Shown one piece after another: positions 26,434-34,817 of a stretch of DNA of 64,000 nucleotides. Position numbers and translations under genes: made by a program. How positions within the stretch are numbered: position 1 is the stretch's first letter; each line of letters opens with the position of its first letter. Source of the DNA: Gillisia sp. UBA3175 (GTDB taxonomy: Bacteria > Bacteroidota > Bacteroidia > Flavobacteriales > Flavobacteriaceae); the NCBI GenBank assembly GCA_002364325.1, contig DEXV01000002.1, positions 296,831 through 360,830 of the forward strand, given 5' to 3'. The notes below the pieces were generated by a model. The model searched no databases and was not told where the DNA came from. It was given only the letters and a program-made list of their open reading frames with translations.

Positions 26434-27433
26434 TTTTAAAAAATAAGGCAGGAAATGCTACTTGAGGTTTCATTTTAAGGAAATTCAATTTCCAATTAGA
26501 TCGTAAAAACCCAGTTCCATAACCTATAAACTGAATAAAGGTGGCCAATATTGCTGCCATTCCAATATAGAAACTTTTATTTTTTAATGCAGCATGTATT
26601 CCTATTATTAAAAAATACAATAAAAAACAGACAAAGAGAAAGGTGGATCCTAGTGAAAGCATGATCAAGGAGATAAAAAAACCAATCATGAAGATGCTTG
26701 GAAACCAAAAAGTTAACTTTGCAGAACCTGGGTGCCAGTTATTTAAAATAGGCCTAACCTTTCCAAACTTATTCACCTGAGTATAAAATTTATGCCAATC
26801 GATCCTTCTTTTATGATATACAAAAGCATCTGGAATTAAAACCGTTTCAAATCCAATTTTCTGCAGTCGTAGCGCAAGATCTGGGTCTTCCCCTGGATGT
26901 ATCAAGCCAAATCCTCCAGATTCCAAAAATGCCTTTTTAGAAAGTCCCATATTAAAACTTCGAGGCTGAAATTTATTAACAGATTTCTTATTACCTCTAA
27001 TTCCTCCAGTAGTTAAAAAGGATGTCATTGCGTAATTAATTGCTTTCTGTAGATCGGTAAAACTTTCATGCGCTGCATCTGGTCCTCCAAAACAATCTAC
27101 ATAATTTTCGGAAAGATTGTTCTGAATTTCTTGTAGATAATTACTTGGCAACAACACATCCGAATCTAAAATAAGAAAATAGTTGCCTTTTGCCATTTTC
27201 ATCCCATAATTACGGGAATCACCGGGACCGGTGTTCTCCTTGTAATAATAGCTAATATTCAAATATTCCTTAAAATCCTTTATCACATCTTCAGAAGAAA
27301 TACTAGAACCATCTTCCACTATCACAATTTCAAAACTGCTTATGCAATCCAAGTTCTGCATGCTTTTCAACAGCTCTCGGATCTCATCTGGCCTATTAAA
27401 AACAGGGATAATAAAAGAATATTCTAATTGCAT
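26423..27433 (-). CDS. Glycosyltransferase family 2 protein with C-terminal membrane segments
   Basis: A 336-residue inner-membrane glycosyltransferase. The GT-A domain opens with YSFIIPVFNRPDEI, has VEDGSS at 39-44 and the metal/nucleotide-sugar DSD triad at 90-92, then an acceptor-side EDPDLALRLQK motif near 187-197. Two or three hydrophobic segments follow from about 242 to 310. It probably transfers a sugar to a lipid carrier or surface glycan; donor and acceptor are unknown. It is the first gene of the three-gene operon with the YbbR-like protein and coaE and lies downstream of the fabI terminator. Confidence 0.88.
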   Translation of the reverse strand: MQLEYSFIIPVFNRPDEIRELLKSMQNLDCISSFEIVIVEDGSSISSEDVIKDFKEYLNISYYYKENTGPGDSRNYGMKMAKGNYFLILDSDVLLPSNYLQEIQNNLSENYVDCFGGPDAAHESFTDLQKAINYAMTSFLTTGGIRGNKKSVNKFQPRSFNMGLSKKAFLESGGFGLIHPGEDPDLALRLQKIGFETVLIPDAFVYHKRRIDWHKFYTQVNKFGKVRPILNNWHPGSAKLTFWFPSIFMIGFFISLIMLSLGSTFLFVCFLLYFLIIGIHAALKNKSFYIGMAAILATFIQFIGYGTGFLRSNWKLNFLKMKPQVAFPALFFKNEN

Positions 27434-27480
27434 TTCAAATAAAACTTATTTAAAAAATTTAGCTTTTTATAGGTAAAACT

Positions 27481-27501
27481 AAGCCCCGAAATACGGGGCT
27501 T
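27481..27501 (-). terminator. Intrinsic terminator of fabI
   Basis: Stem AAGCCCCG / CGGGGCTT with loop AAATA; in the minus direction it is followed by TAGTTTTACC. It lies 25 bases after the fabI stop. Confidence 0.8.
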
Positions 27502-27525
27502 AATTAATATTATTTAGGAACAATC

Positions 27526-28347
27526 TTACTCGTTATCTTTCATAAAAGTTTCCATTACTTGCTGGCTTACACCCATATTAGAGAACCCTCCATCATTGTA
27601 TAAGTTTTGAAGAGTTACTCGTTTAGTAAGATCTGAGAATAATGAAATGGTATAATTAGCACAATCTATTGCCGTTGCATTTCCTAAAGGCGACATTTTA
27701 TCTGCATACGCAATAAAACCATCAAATCCTTTTACCCCTTGCCCAGCAGTGGTAGGTGTTGGAGATTGAGAAATAGTATTTACACGCACTTTTTTATCTT
27801 TTCCAAAGAAATAACCAAAACTACGAGCTATAGATTCTAAATAGGCTTTATTATCTGCCATGTCATTATAGTCTGGAAATACTCTTTGTGCAGCCAAATA
27901 AGTTAAAGCCACAATACTTCCCCACTCATTCATCGCATCTTTTTTGTAGAGTGCCTGCATGGTTTTGTGAAAAGAAACCGCAGAAACATCCCAACCTTTA
28001 GTAGTATAATCGTAATTCATATCTGTATAGTGATTTCCTTTTCTCACGTTTACAGACATTCCAATAGAATGTAATACAAAGTCCAATTTCCCGCCAAGTA
28101 TCTCTTGCGCTTTTTCTACTAAATTCTCCAGATCTTCAACTTTAGTTGCATCTGCAGGAATTATTTGAGAATTTGTCTTTTCAGCAAGTTGATTAATGCT
28201 TCCCATTCTCATGGCAATTGGTGCATTGGTAAGTACGAAAGATCCTCCTTCTTCATGAACGCGTTCAGCAGTTTTCCAAGCGATAGAATTTTCATCTAAA
28301 GCTCCAAAAATAATTCCTCTTTTCCCTTTTAGTAGGTTGTATGACAT
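27526..28347 (-). CDS. fabI: Enoyl-[acyl-carrier-protein] reductase FabI
   Basis: A 273-residue NADH-dependent enoyl-ACP reductase of the divergent SDR type, catalysing the last step of each fatty-acid elongation cycle. Features: GKRGIIFGALDENSIAW at 8-24, LHSIGM at 92-97, and the catalytic set Y150 (LTYLAA), Y160 (PDYN) and K167 (NKAYL) with FabI-type Y-x6-K spacing. It is the target class for triclosan. A terminator follows 25 bases after the stop; recN lies 50 bases upstream in the same direction. Confidence 0.95.
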   Translation of the reverse strand: MSYNLLKGKRGIIFGALDENSIAWKTAERVHEEGGSFVLTNAPIAMRMGSINQLAEKTNSQIIPADATKVEDLENLVEKAQEILGGKLDFVLHSIGMSVNVRKGNHYTDMNYDYTTKGWDVSAVSFHKTMQALYKKDAMNEWGSIVALTYLAAQRVFPDYNDMADNKAYLESIARSFGYFFGKDKKVRVNTISQSPTPTTAGQGVKGFDGFIAYADKMSPLGNATAIDCANYTISLFSDLTKRVTLQNLYNDGGFSNMGVSQQVMETFMKDNE

Positions 28348-28397
28348 GTGTATTAGTTTTTATAGTTGTATTAGCTTGTAAATATAACAAACTTGAA

Positions 28398-30050
28398 TTA
28401 ATTGAGTAGCGCTTTTGCATGAGCCATAGCCGATTCACTTTTAGTGTTACCGCCCAGCATCATTGCCAATTCTTCTATTCTATCTTCTGTGGTAAGTTCT
28501 TCTATTTTAGTAACAGTAGATTCACCAATATCTTGTTTAAATATTTTAAAGTGCTTACTCCCTTTTCCAGCTATCTGTGGTAAGTGAGTAATTGCAATTA
28601 CCTGCATGCTTCCTCCCATCTTCTGAAGGATATCTCCCATTTTTTGAGCAATATCTCCAGATACACCGGTATCTATCTCATCAAAAACAATTGTTGGCAA
28701 CTTGCTTTGAGTTGCGAGAATACTTTTCACGGCAAGCATGATCCTTGACAATTCTCCACCAGAGGCAGCTTTTTTCAATTCATTAAAATCGCCTCCCTTA
28801 TTCGCAGATAAATACCAATTTAATTGGTCTTGACCATTTGAAAAGAATTCGGCAGATTTCTCTAGTTCTATTTTCAATCTTGCATTGGGCATTCCTAATT
28901 CCCCAACTATTTTCTCTACGGTTGAAATGAATTTTGGAATGATATTTTTTCTGTTATCGTGAATTTTTTCTGAAATGATCTGCAATTCATTTTTACTATT
29001 TTCGATCTCTTTCTGAAGTTTTTCCAAATTAGCATCTGCATTTTCTGAAAGCTCGACTTTATCTGAAAGTTGATTCAAGATCACTAAAAGCTCCTCAACT
29101 GTTCCGGCCGCATGCTTTTTCTGCAAATTATAAATTAGCTGAAGCTTTGCATTTACCTGAGCTAATTCTTCTGGATTCGCTTCAACTCTGTCTAAAGAAT
29201 TTTCGAGTTCTTGGGCTATATCGTCCAGCTCTATGATCACGCTTTCCACACGTTCCTGTAAACCGGAATAAGTTCCAGAATATTTAGAGATCTTAGAAAG
29301 GTTGGTTCTAACATCTTTTAATCCAGAAAGCGACCCTACATCTTCCAACAGAATTTGATTCACAGCCGCACTAAGATGCTCTGTTAGTATTTCTACATTA
29401 TTAAGTTCCTCGTAACGTTCTTCTAATTCTAGTTGCTCCCCATCTTTTAACTTTGCTTCAATAAGTTCATTCATCAAAAAGAGATTGTAATCATGCTCTT
29501 TCATTGCCTGCGCCTGTTCATCTTTTAACTCCTTTAATTGAAGTTGCAAGTCTTTATACACCCTGTATGCTTTTTTAAAGTTTAGAAGAAAGTCTTGATT
29601 TTTAGCCAAGGTATCTAATACCCGAAATTGGTATTGATTTTCTCCAAGGCTCAAGGTTTGATGTTGCCCATGTATATCGATTAAATGATCTCCAAGTTTT
29701 GCCAAAACGGGTAAGGTAACGGGAGTATCATTTATAAAAGCTCTAGATTTCCCAGAAGCAAGGATCTCTCTTCTAATTATGGTGTGTTCTTCAAAATCCA
29801 GATCTTCAGATTTAAAGAATTTAGTAAGAGAATAGTTAGAGATATCGAATACGCCTTCTATCACGCATTTGTTCTTGGCATTTCGAATCGCGCTATAATC
29901 TGCGCGTTTGCCTAAAAGTAAGCCCAAAGCGCCTAACATAATAGATTTTCCAGCACCGGTTTCTCCGGTAATAATGGTAAAGCCCTTTTGAAGATGGATC
30001 TTTATATCTTCAATTAGAGCGTAATTTTTTATAGATAATTCGGTAAGCAA
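28398..30050 (-). CDS. recN: DNA repair protein RecN
   Basis: A 550-residue SMC-like ATPase for double-strand-break repair. Walker A GETGAGKS is at 29-36, preceded by the family's LSIKNYALIEDI; a long coiled coil spans about 150-370; the C-terminal lobe has the signature AASGGELSRIMLA, Walker B PTIVFDEIDTGVSG and AITHLPQIAGKGSKHF. Length is normal. It follows porD by 61 bases and ends the bamD-rpoZ-coaBC-porD-recN cluster. Confidence 0.96.
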   Translation of the reverse strand: MLTELSIKNYALIEDIKIHLQKGFTIITGETGAGKSIMLGALGLLLGKRADYSAIRNAKNKCVIEGVFDISNYSLTKFFKSEDLDFEEHTIIRREILASGKSRAFINDTPVTLPVLAKLGDHLIDIHGQHQTLSLGENQYQFRVLDTLAKNQDFLLNFKKAYRVYKDLQLQLKELKDEQAQAMKEHDYNLFLMNELIEAKLKDGEQLELEERYEELNNVEILTEHLSAAVNQILLEDVGSLSGLKDVRTNLSKISKYSGTYSGLQERVESVIIELDDIAQELENSLDRVEANPEELAQVNAKLQLIYNLQKKHAAGTVEELLVILNQLSDKVELSENADANLEKLQKEIENSKNELQIISEKIHDNRKNIIPKFISTVEKIVGELGMPNARLKIELEKSAEFFSNGQDQLNWYLSANKGGDFNELKKAASGGELSRIMLAVKSILATQSKLPTIVFDEIDTGVSGDIAQKMGDILQKMGGSMQVIAITHLPQIAGKGSKHFKIFKQDIGESTVTKIEELTTEDRIEELAMMLGGNTKSESAMAHAKALLN

Positions 30051-30111
30051 TTTGCGTTAATTTTGAAGCTAAAGATACGTGAGAATTTATTCTGAATCAA
30101 AACTGAAATCA

Positions 30112-31002
30112 CTAGAATTGTAACTTACTCCAGTTTTCTGCATAAAGTGGCGCAATCTTATTCAAAGCATTTTTAAGATCGTTCACGGGGATGCTTGGAC
30201 CTCCGGTAAACACTTGTTCTATTTCCTGAGCTTTCGCATCAAAAAACACCCTCATAAGTAAGGAGTTAGGTCTTGAATCTCCCAGTTTTTTGAGATTAAC
30301 TATAGCGTTTGCAACCCCCTGTTTTCCATTTGTAGGATCTTTATGCATGAGATCTAGACCAAGTCTATGGTAATCATATAAAGCCGTTCTATACCCGACG
30401 AATGCGTTGGACAAAAGATCGGCATTAAGTCTATATCTAGATCTATTCCCATCTGCTCCTCTCCATCCTGCAGAGTTTCCTTGTTGTGCGGTGGTAACTA
30501 TTCTATTTGCCTCTTCATAATACTTGGTTCCGCCTTCTTGCTCAAATGTATCAGCATCCAGACCTAACATAGTAAATACGTAGTAAGAGAGCACAGAAAC
30601 CAAATTAGAGCTATAAGAATTCTGACTATAATTTAGAGGTTCATACTCTCTATAAGTAAAAGTAAATTGTTCATCATTAAAATTAAAGACCGGAGATATC
30701 ATAGAGGATCCAAATACAGGTCTTGAAGATTGCACCTGAATAGTTCCTGTAAACGTTTCATTTTCAAAACTAACGATGTTTATAAATACACTGCAGTTTA
30801 TACGTTCGTGATTTTGATAGGTTGCTCCCGTCCAAGTAGTCTGATTAAGAAATTCAGATAAAGATTTTTGGAGTGTTTTAAACACCGGTAAATTACTTTG
30901 TCCGGTTTGCTCTGCGCTTACTACTACTTCACAATTCAATTCTTGGGCCATTCCAATAGAAATGGAAAAGAATACCGCTAGTATCAATATTAGTTTATTC
31001 AT
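30112..31002 (-). CDS. porD: Type IX secretion protein PorD (DUF4835)
   Basis: A 296-residue periplasmic protein with a signal peptide (MNKLILILAVFFSISIGMA, cleavage near 19) and the DUF4835 pattern: LNCEVVVSAEQTGQSN, FEQEGGTKYYEEANRI, AGWRGADGNRSRYRLNADLL and YHRLGLDLMHKDP. The family corresponds to PorD of the type IX secretion system. Its presence fits the T9SS-sorted protein elsewhere in the window. It overlaps coaBC by 8 bases and is therefore co-transcribed with it. Confidence 0.88.
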   Translation of the reverse strand: MNKLILILAVFFSISIGMAQELNCEVVVSAEQTGQSNLPVFKTLQKSLSEFLNQTTWTGATYQNHERINCSVFINIVSFENETFTGTIQVQSSRPVFGSSMISPVFNFNDEQFTFTYREYEPLNYSQNSYSSNLVSVLSYYVFTMLGLDADTFEQEGGTKYYEEANRIVTTAQQGNSAGWRGADGNRSRYRLNADLLSNAFVGYRTALYDYHRLGLDLMHKDPTNGKQGVANAIVNLKKLGDSRPNSLLMRVFFDAKAQEIEQVFTGGPSIPVNDLKNALNKIAPLYAENWSKLQF

Positions 31003-32203
31003 GAAATAAAGATATAACTTCCTTTAATATATCCTGCGCAACTTCTTTTTTAGACTTTAACTGATAAGTCTTTGTCTCCTCCCGAGAAATGATACTTATC
31101 TTATTAGTATCTGTTTTAAACCCTGCACCATCATCTTGAAGTGAATTTAAAACGATAAAGTCTAAATTCTTGCGCTCCAGTTTTGCTTTTGCATTTTCAA
31201 CTTCATTATAGGTTTCCAAAGCGAAACCTATAAGTTTCTTATTTTTTTTAATTTCACCTAAGGAAGCTAAAATATCTTGAGTAGGAACCAGATCTATATT
31301 GAAGCTCGCTTCCTTTTTCTTTATTTTTTGATCTGTAACCACCTTTGGTTTATAGTCTGATACTGCCGCTGCCGCTATCACTACATCTTGATCTGCAAAA
31401 TTTGCATGCACTGCATTATACATATCATCTGCACTAATCACACGAATCACCTTAATCATAGAAGATTCTAGTTGTAGATAAGTTGGTCCTGTAATTAAAA
31501 TTACCTGTGCCCCTAGATTGGCAGCTTCTGTTGCTAGCTCAAAACCCATTTTTCCACTGGAATGGTTTCCTATAAAACGCACAGGATCTATTGCTTCGTA
31601 TGTAGGCCCTGCAGTGATCAATATTTTTTTATGCCGAAGGGGTAATTGCTCTAATAAGTGTCTTTCAAGAAAAGATACGATGTTTTCTGGCTCGGCCATT
31701 CTTCCTTCTCCAACTAAGCCACTAGCAAGTTCGCCAGTTTCCGCAGGGATCATTATATTTCCGTAAGATTGAAGTTTATCAAGGCTCTGTTTTGTTGCCG
31801 GATGCAAATACATGTCCAGATCCATTGCAGGCGCAAAATAGACAGGACATTTGGCAGAGAGATAGGCAGCAAGCAGTATATTATCGCTGCTTCCTGAAGC
31901 CATTTTAGACAAAGAATTTGCTGTAGCGGGGGCTATAAGCATAAAATCGGCCCAAAGGCCGAGTTCTACGTGATTGTTCCATGTGGCATTCTCATCTTCT
32001 TCTTTTGTAAAAGTAGAGATTACCTCATTTTTTGAAAGCGTGGAAAGCGTAAGAGGGGTAATAAATTCCTTAGCAGAGGGAGTCATGATAACTTTTACCT
32101 GAGCTCCTTCTTTAATGAACAATCTTACCAGAGAGGCTGTTTTATAGGCAGCAATACCGGCAGTTATTCCCAACAGTATTTTCTTGCCTTCTAGCACTCC
32201 CAT
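30995..32203 (-). CDS. coaBC: CoaBC: phosphopantothenoylcysteine decarboxylase / phosphopantothenate-cysteine ligase
   Basis: A 402-residue bifunctional enzyme for steps two and three of CoA synthesis. The flavin decarboxylase half shows GITAGIAAYK, the catalytic H78 (WNNHVELG) and a PXMNXXMW-type motif PAMDLDMY at 125-132. The residue normally the active-site cysteine in the substrate-recognition clamp is serine (S161 in GELASGLVGEGRM). The ligase half begins about 190 with ILITAGPTYEAIDPVRFIGN and contains DVVIAAAAVSDYKP. It begins 6 bases after rpoZ and overlaps porD by 8. Confidence 0.95.
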   Translation of the reverse strand: MGVLEGKKILLGITAGIAAYKTASLVRLFIKEGAQVKVIMTPSAKEFITPLTLSTLSKNEVISTFTKEEDENATWNNHVELGLWADFMLIAPATANSLSKMASGSSDNILLAAYLSAKCPVYFAPAMDLDMYLHPATKQSLDKLQSYGNIMIPAETGELASGLVGEGRMAEPENIVSFLERHLLEQLPLRHKKILITAGPTYEAIDPVRFIGNHSSGKMGFELATEAANLGAQVILITGPTYLQLESSMIKVIRVISADDMYNAVHANFADQDVVIAAAAVSDYKPKVVTDQKIKKKEASFNIDLVPTQDILASLGEIKKNKKLIGFALETYNEVENAKAKLERKNLDFIVLNSLQDDGAGFKTDTNKISIISREETKTYQLKSKKEVAQDILKEVISLFHE

Positions 32204-32209
32204 CTTAAC

Positions 32210-32539
32210 TTATGCTTCAGAAGATTCTGTTGTATCTCTGTAATATATTTTGTCGTCTAACCATTCCTGAACCGCTAATGAATGTGGCTTAGGCAATTTT
32301 TCGTAAAATTTAGATACTTCAATTTGCTCCTTATTTTCAAAGACCTCATCTAAGCTATCATTGTAAGTTGCAAATTCGTCCAATTTCTCCAAAAGCTCCT
32401 TTTTAATTTCAGAGTTAATTTGAGTTGCTCTCTTTGCGATCACAGATATAGCCTCATAAATGTTATTTGTTGGAGCATCTACCAAATTCTTGTCAATTGT
32501 GGTAGTATTAACTGGCGCATTAATCTTTTTTAAATCCAT
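32210..32539 (-). CDS. rpoZ: RNA polymerase omega subunit, RPB6-like
   Basis: A 109-residue small RNA polymerase subunit in the Bacteroidota form. NNIYEAISVIAKRATQINSE at about 26-45 is the conserved RPB6/omega helix pair that clamps the beta-prime C-terminus; the acidic tail after residue 60 (DEVFENKEQIEVSKFYEKLP) is lineage-specific. An ATG directly before (32542) would add one methionine. It sits between bamD (8-11 bases) and coaBC (6 bases), a gene order typical of the phylum. Confidence 0.88.
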   Translation of the reverse strand: MDLKKINAPVNTTTIDKNLVDAPTNNIYEAISVIAKRATQINSEIKKELLEKLDEFATYNDSLDEVFENKEQIEVSKFYEKLPKPHSLAVQEWLDDKIYYRDTTESSEA

Positions 32540-32550
32540 CATCTGTCTTA

Positions 32551-33363
32551 TTAAAAATTTTGTAATCTTGAATCTATATCCTGAAATTGTGTTTGAGACT
32601 GATTGTAATAAACACTTCCTTCCGGGTAATATTTGTTGTAGTTATTGTAATATCCTTTAGCAGTATTTAAACGATCTTTTTGCAAATCTTCGTAACTATT
32701 AATAGCTAGAAGATAGGCAGAGTCTAATCTGTAAAAGAAAGCAGCTTCTCTAAAGGGAGAACCAGGGTATTCTAAAATAAAATTGTTGAATGCCACGATA
32801 GCCGATTTATAATTCTCGGTATGGTGATATTGTTTTGCTATCTCATAGGCTTTCTTCTCCAATTTAATTTGAAGTTCTTTACCAAATTCATTAGCCTGTT
32901 CTACAAATTCTCCGTTAGGATATTTGTCTATATATTTTTGAAGTTCGTCTATTGCCTTAAAGGTATCTGCCTGATCAAGATCATATCTTGGAGAAAGCAT
33001 GTAATAACTTGTTGCACTTTTAAATGTTGCTTCTTCAACTTTATCGCTATTTGGATATGAGGCTACAAAACGTTCAAATTGATAGGCTGCAGTTTGGTTA
33101 TCCTCTAATTGATAGTAAGTATCTGCATACAAAAAGGTTAACTTTTCCCCTTGAGGTTTCCCTCTATATTCTGGAACTATTTGCTCAAAGATACGAAGTG
33201 CTTTTCTGAATTTCGGCTTACTGTTCTCCACAATCGCTTGATTGTAAAGATCCTCTGCAAATGTATATTTCTTACCAATATCTTTGTTTTTTAACACCTG
33301 TTGGTATTCGCTACAAGATACAAGCATTAAAAACGCTCCCAATAATAATAACCCTTTTTTCAT
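32551..33363 (-). CDS. bamD: Outer-membrane assembly lipoprotein BamD
   Basis: A 270-residue lipoprotein of the beta-barrel assembly machinery. Signal MKKGLLLLGAFLMLVSC with lipobox cysteine 17, then TPR-like repeats (YNQAIVENSKPKFRKALRIFEQ, TYYQLEDNQTAAYQFERFVASYP, NYKSAIVAFNNFILEYPGSP, each here cited by its key tyrosine-rich core). The frame is open to an ATG at 33378, but a -7 box at 33383-33390 would put transcription start downstream of it, so ATG 33363 is the start. It heads the bamD-rpoZ-coaBC-porD-recN cluster. Confidence 0.93.
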   Translation of the reverse strand: MKKGLLLLGAFLMLVSCSEYQQVLKNKDIGKKYTFAEDLYNQAIVENSKPKFRKALRIFEQIVPEYRGKPQGEKLTFLYADTYYQLEDNQTAAYQFERFVASYPNSDKVEEATFKSATSYYMLSPRYDLDQADTFKAIDELQKYIDKYPNGEFVEQANEFGKELQIKLEKKAYEIAKQYHHTENYKSAIVAFNNFILEYPGSPFREAAFFYRLDSAYLLAINSYEDLQKDRLNTAKGYYNNYNKYYPEGSVYYNQSQTQFQDIDSRLQNF

Positions 33364-33382
33364 ACTTTGTAAAAACATCTGG

Positions 33383-33390
33383 CAAAAGTA
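33383..33390 (-). promoter_or_regulatory. -7 box of bamD
   Basis: Minus-strand TACTTTTG, an exact TAnnTTTG, 19 bases before the ATG at 33363. It excludes the more upstream in-frame ATG at 33378. Confidence 0.65.
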
Positions 33391-33449
33391 CTCTTTTCTA
33401 TGATATTAAAAAAACTTTCAAGTATCGCAAATACTTAGGTTTACCTTAA

Positions 33450-34325
33450 TTAAAATTGCGCCATAAAAGCCTGTATCTCCTGCTTCAGTTTATCTGATGC
33501 CATAACTAAAGGTAGCCTTACCAAAGGTTTGCACATATTCTTTGCTTCTAATAACGATTTTATTCCTACGGGATTGCCTTCAGCAAAAATCATATCTATA
33601 GAAGGCGCAATTTTATAATGCAATTTATAAGCTTCTTTTACCTTTCCATCAAGCCCTAAACGAACCATATCTGAAAACTCTTGAGGCAAGCCTTGACCTA
33701 TAACCGAAATAACTCCATGTCCTCCTGCAAATACCATTGGTAAGGTGATCATGTCGTCCCCAGAAATTACCAAAAAATCCTTTGGAACCAACGAGATCAG
33801 TTTCATAGCTTGAACTATATCTCCGGCAGCTTCTTTAATTCCTATGATATTAGAAAAATCTGTAGCTAATCGCTTTACGGTTTCAGGTAAAATATTAGAG
33901 GCTGTTCTTCCAGGAACGTTGTATAAGATAATTGGTTTTGGAGAAGCTGCAGCTAATGCCTTGTAATGTTGATAAATTCCTTCTTGAGAGGGTTTATTGT
34001 AATAAGGAGAAACCGAAAGTACGGCATCATAAGCATCTAAATTGGTGTTTTTTAACTCCTCTACTAAAGCAGCAGTATTGTTTCCTCCCACTCCAAGAAC
34101 TAAAGGTAGTTTCCCGTTATTAGCTGTTATAATAGTTTCCTTTACTAATTCTTTTTCATCTAAACTTAAGGTAACACTTTCTCCCGTAGTTCCTAAAACC
34201 ACGATATATTCTATGCCATTATCTATTTGATCTTGAACCAAATTTGCAAGGCCTTCAACATCTACTGTAAAATTTTCTTTAAAGGGAGTAATAATTGCCA
34301 CTCCAGTTCCTATAAACTTCTTCAT
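33450..34325 (-). CDS. dapA: 4-hydroxy-tetrahydrodipicolinate synthase
   Basis: A 291-residue TIM-barrel aldolase condensing pyruvate with aspartate semialdehyde, the first committed step of lysine and diaminopimelate synthesis. Motifs: GTTGES at 45-50, Y135 in LYNVPGRTA, and the Schiff-base lysine K164 in IGIKEAAGD, followed by ISGDD. Length is normal. It is transcribed toward bamD but an 86-base gap with a bamD promoter separates them. dapF, a later gene of the same pathway, is at 51.1 kb. Confidence 0.96.
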   Translation of the reverse strand: MKKFIGTGVAIITPFKENFTVDVEGLANLVQDQIDNGIEYIVVLGTTGESVTLSLDEKELVKETIITANNGKLPLVLGVGGNNTAALVEELKNTNLDAYDAVLSVSPYYNKPSQEGIYQHYKALAAASPKPIILYNVPGRTASNILPETVKRLATDFSNIIGIKEAAGDIVQAMKLISLVPKDFLVISGDDMITLPMVFAGGHGVISVIGQGLPQEFSDMVRLGLDGKVKEAYKLHYKIAPSIDMIFAEGNPVGIKSLLEAKNMCKPLVRLPLVMASDKLKQEIQAFMAQF

Positions 34326-34385
34326 TTATTTATTTTTAAGCTGATTTACAATTTATATTAATTCTGCATCAAAAAGCTTCATCTT

Positions 34386-34556
34386 CTACCGTTCCAATTT
34401 TAAGACCAAAGTTATTAATTCCTTTATGCCAGCAACCTTGATCCCTGCTTTGCATTTTGCCCAAACTAATTTTACAAATACACTGTTTTCTTGTGCAAAA
34501 GTAATAAGTAAATTCTTGGGTTCCTGTGCAAATTTTATCAATTCAAGATTTTTCAA
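34386..34556 (-). CDS. Possible small protein upstream of dapA
   Basis: A 56-codon minus-strand frame with a TTG start (preceded by an A-rich stretch) and TAG stop. It reads in part FAQEPKNLLITFAQENSVF and CKAGIKVAGIKELITL. By hand count GC at codon positions 1/2/3 is about 41/25/30 percent, the order expected for genuine coding sequence in a low-GC genome. A second frame on the same strand is also open here, so chance cannot be excluded, and I recognise no family. If real, it is a small, largely helical cytoplasmic protein. Confidence 0.3.
   Translation of the reverse strand: MKNLELIKFAQEPKNLLITFAQENSVFVKLVWAKCKAGIKVAGIKELITLVLKLER
34496..34503 (-). promoter_or_regulatory. Possible -7 box for dapA
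   Basis: Minus-strand TACTTTTG matches TAnnTTTG and would give a dapA leader of about 165 bases. It lies inside the possible small ORF at 34386-34556; at most one interpretation is likely to hold. Confidence 0.35.
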
Positions 34557-34562
34557 TTTTCA

Positions 34563-34579
34563 GTGAAATATATTTTCAC
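34563..34579. promoter_or_regulatory. Perfect palindrome, operator-like
   Basis: GTGAAA and TTTCAC are separated by TATAT. The symmetry suits a dimeric regulator binding site, but no regulator gene is adjacent. Confidence 0.25.
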
Positions 34580-34817
34580 GTATAGAACAAAAAAACACAG
34601 ATATTTAAGTAATCTTCCTTCACTTATTTAAAATAATTACCAAAAAATTAGCTTCAGAAATTATTTAAATCGCTTAAATAGGGATTTTATATGCTATATT
34701 CTCTGAACAATTCGTGAAGCGCTTTAATCGATTTCTAAAAACAGCAAGTTTTAAGAGATTCAAATTTATCTGTATGAAGCTGAAGAAAGAAGTGAAGATT
34801 TTGATTAAATGGATCTG

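Larger units (their letters stand above)
34326..34817. other. 492-base stretch without an assured gene
   Basis: Between dapA and a membrane-protein gene, both on the minus strand. It contains a possible 56-codon ORF (34386-34556), a possible -7 box (34496-34503) lying inside that ORF, and a perfect palindrome GTGAAA-N5-TTTCAC at 34563-34579. Bases 34580-34817 show nothing I can assign. Confidence 0.5.

Noticed and set aside
34369..34455. 28-codon ATG frame as the true gene upstream of dapA
   Set aside because: GC is highest at its second codon position, opposite to normal coding pattern; the alternative frame 34386-34556 is better supported, though neither is proven.
34326..34500. Lysine riboswitch in the dapA leader
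   Set aside because: No characteristic lysine-element helices were found and this class is not expected in Bacteroidota.
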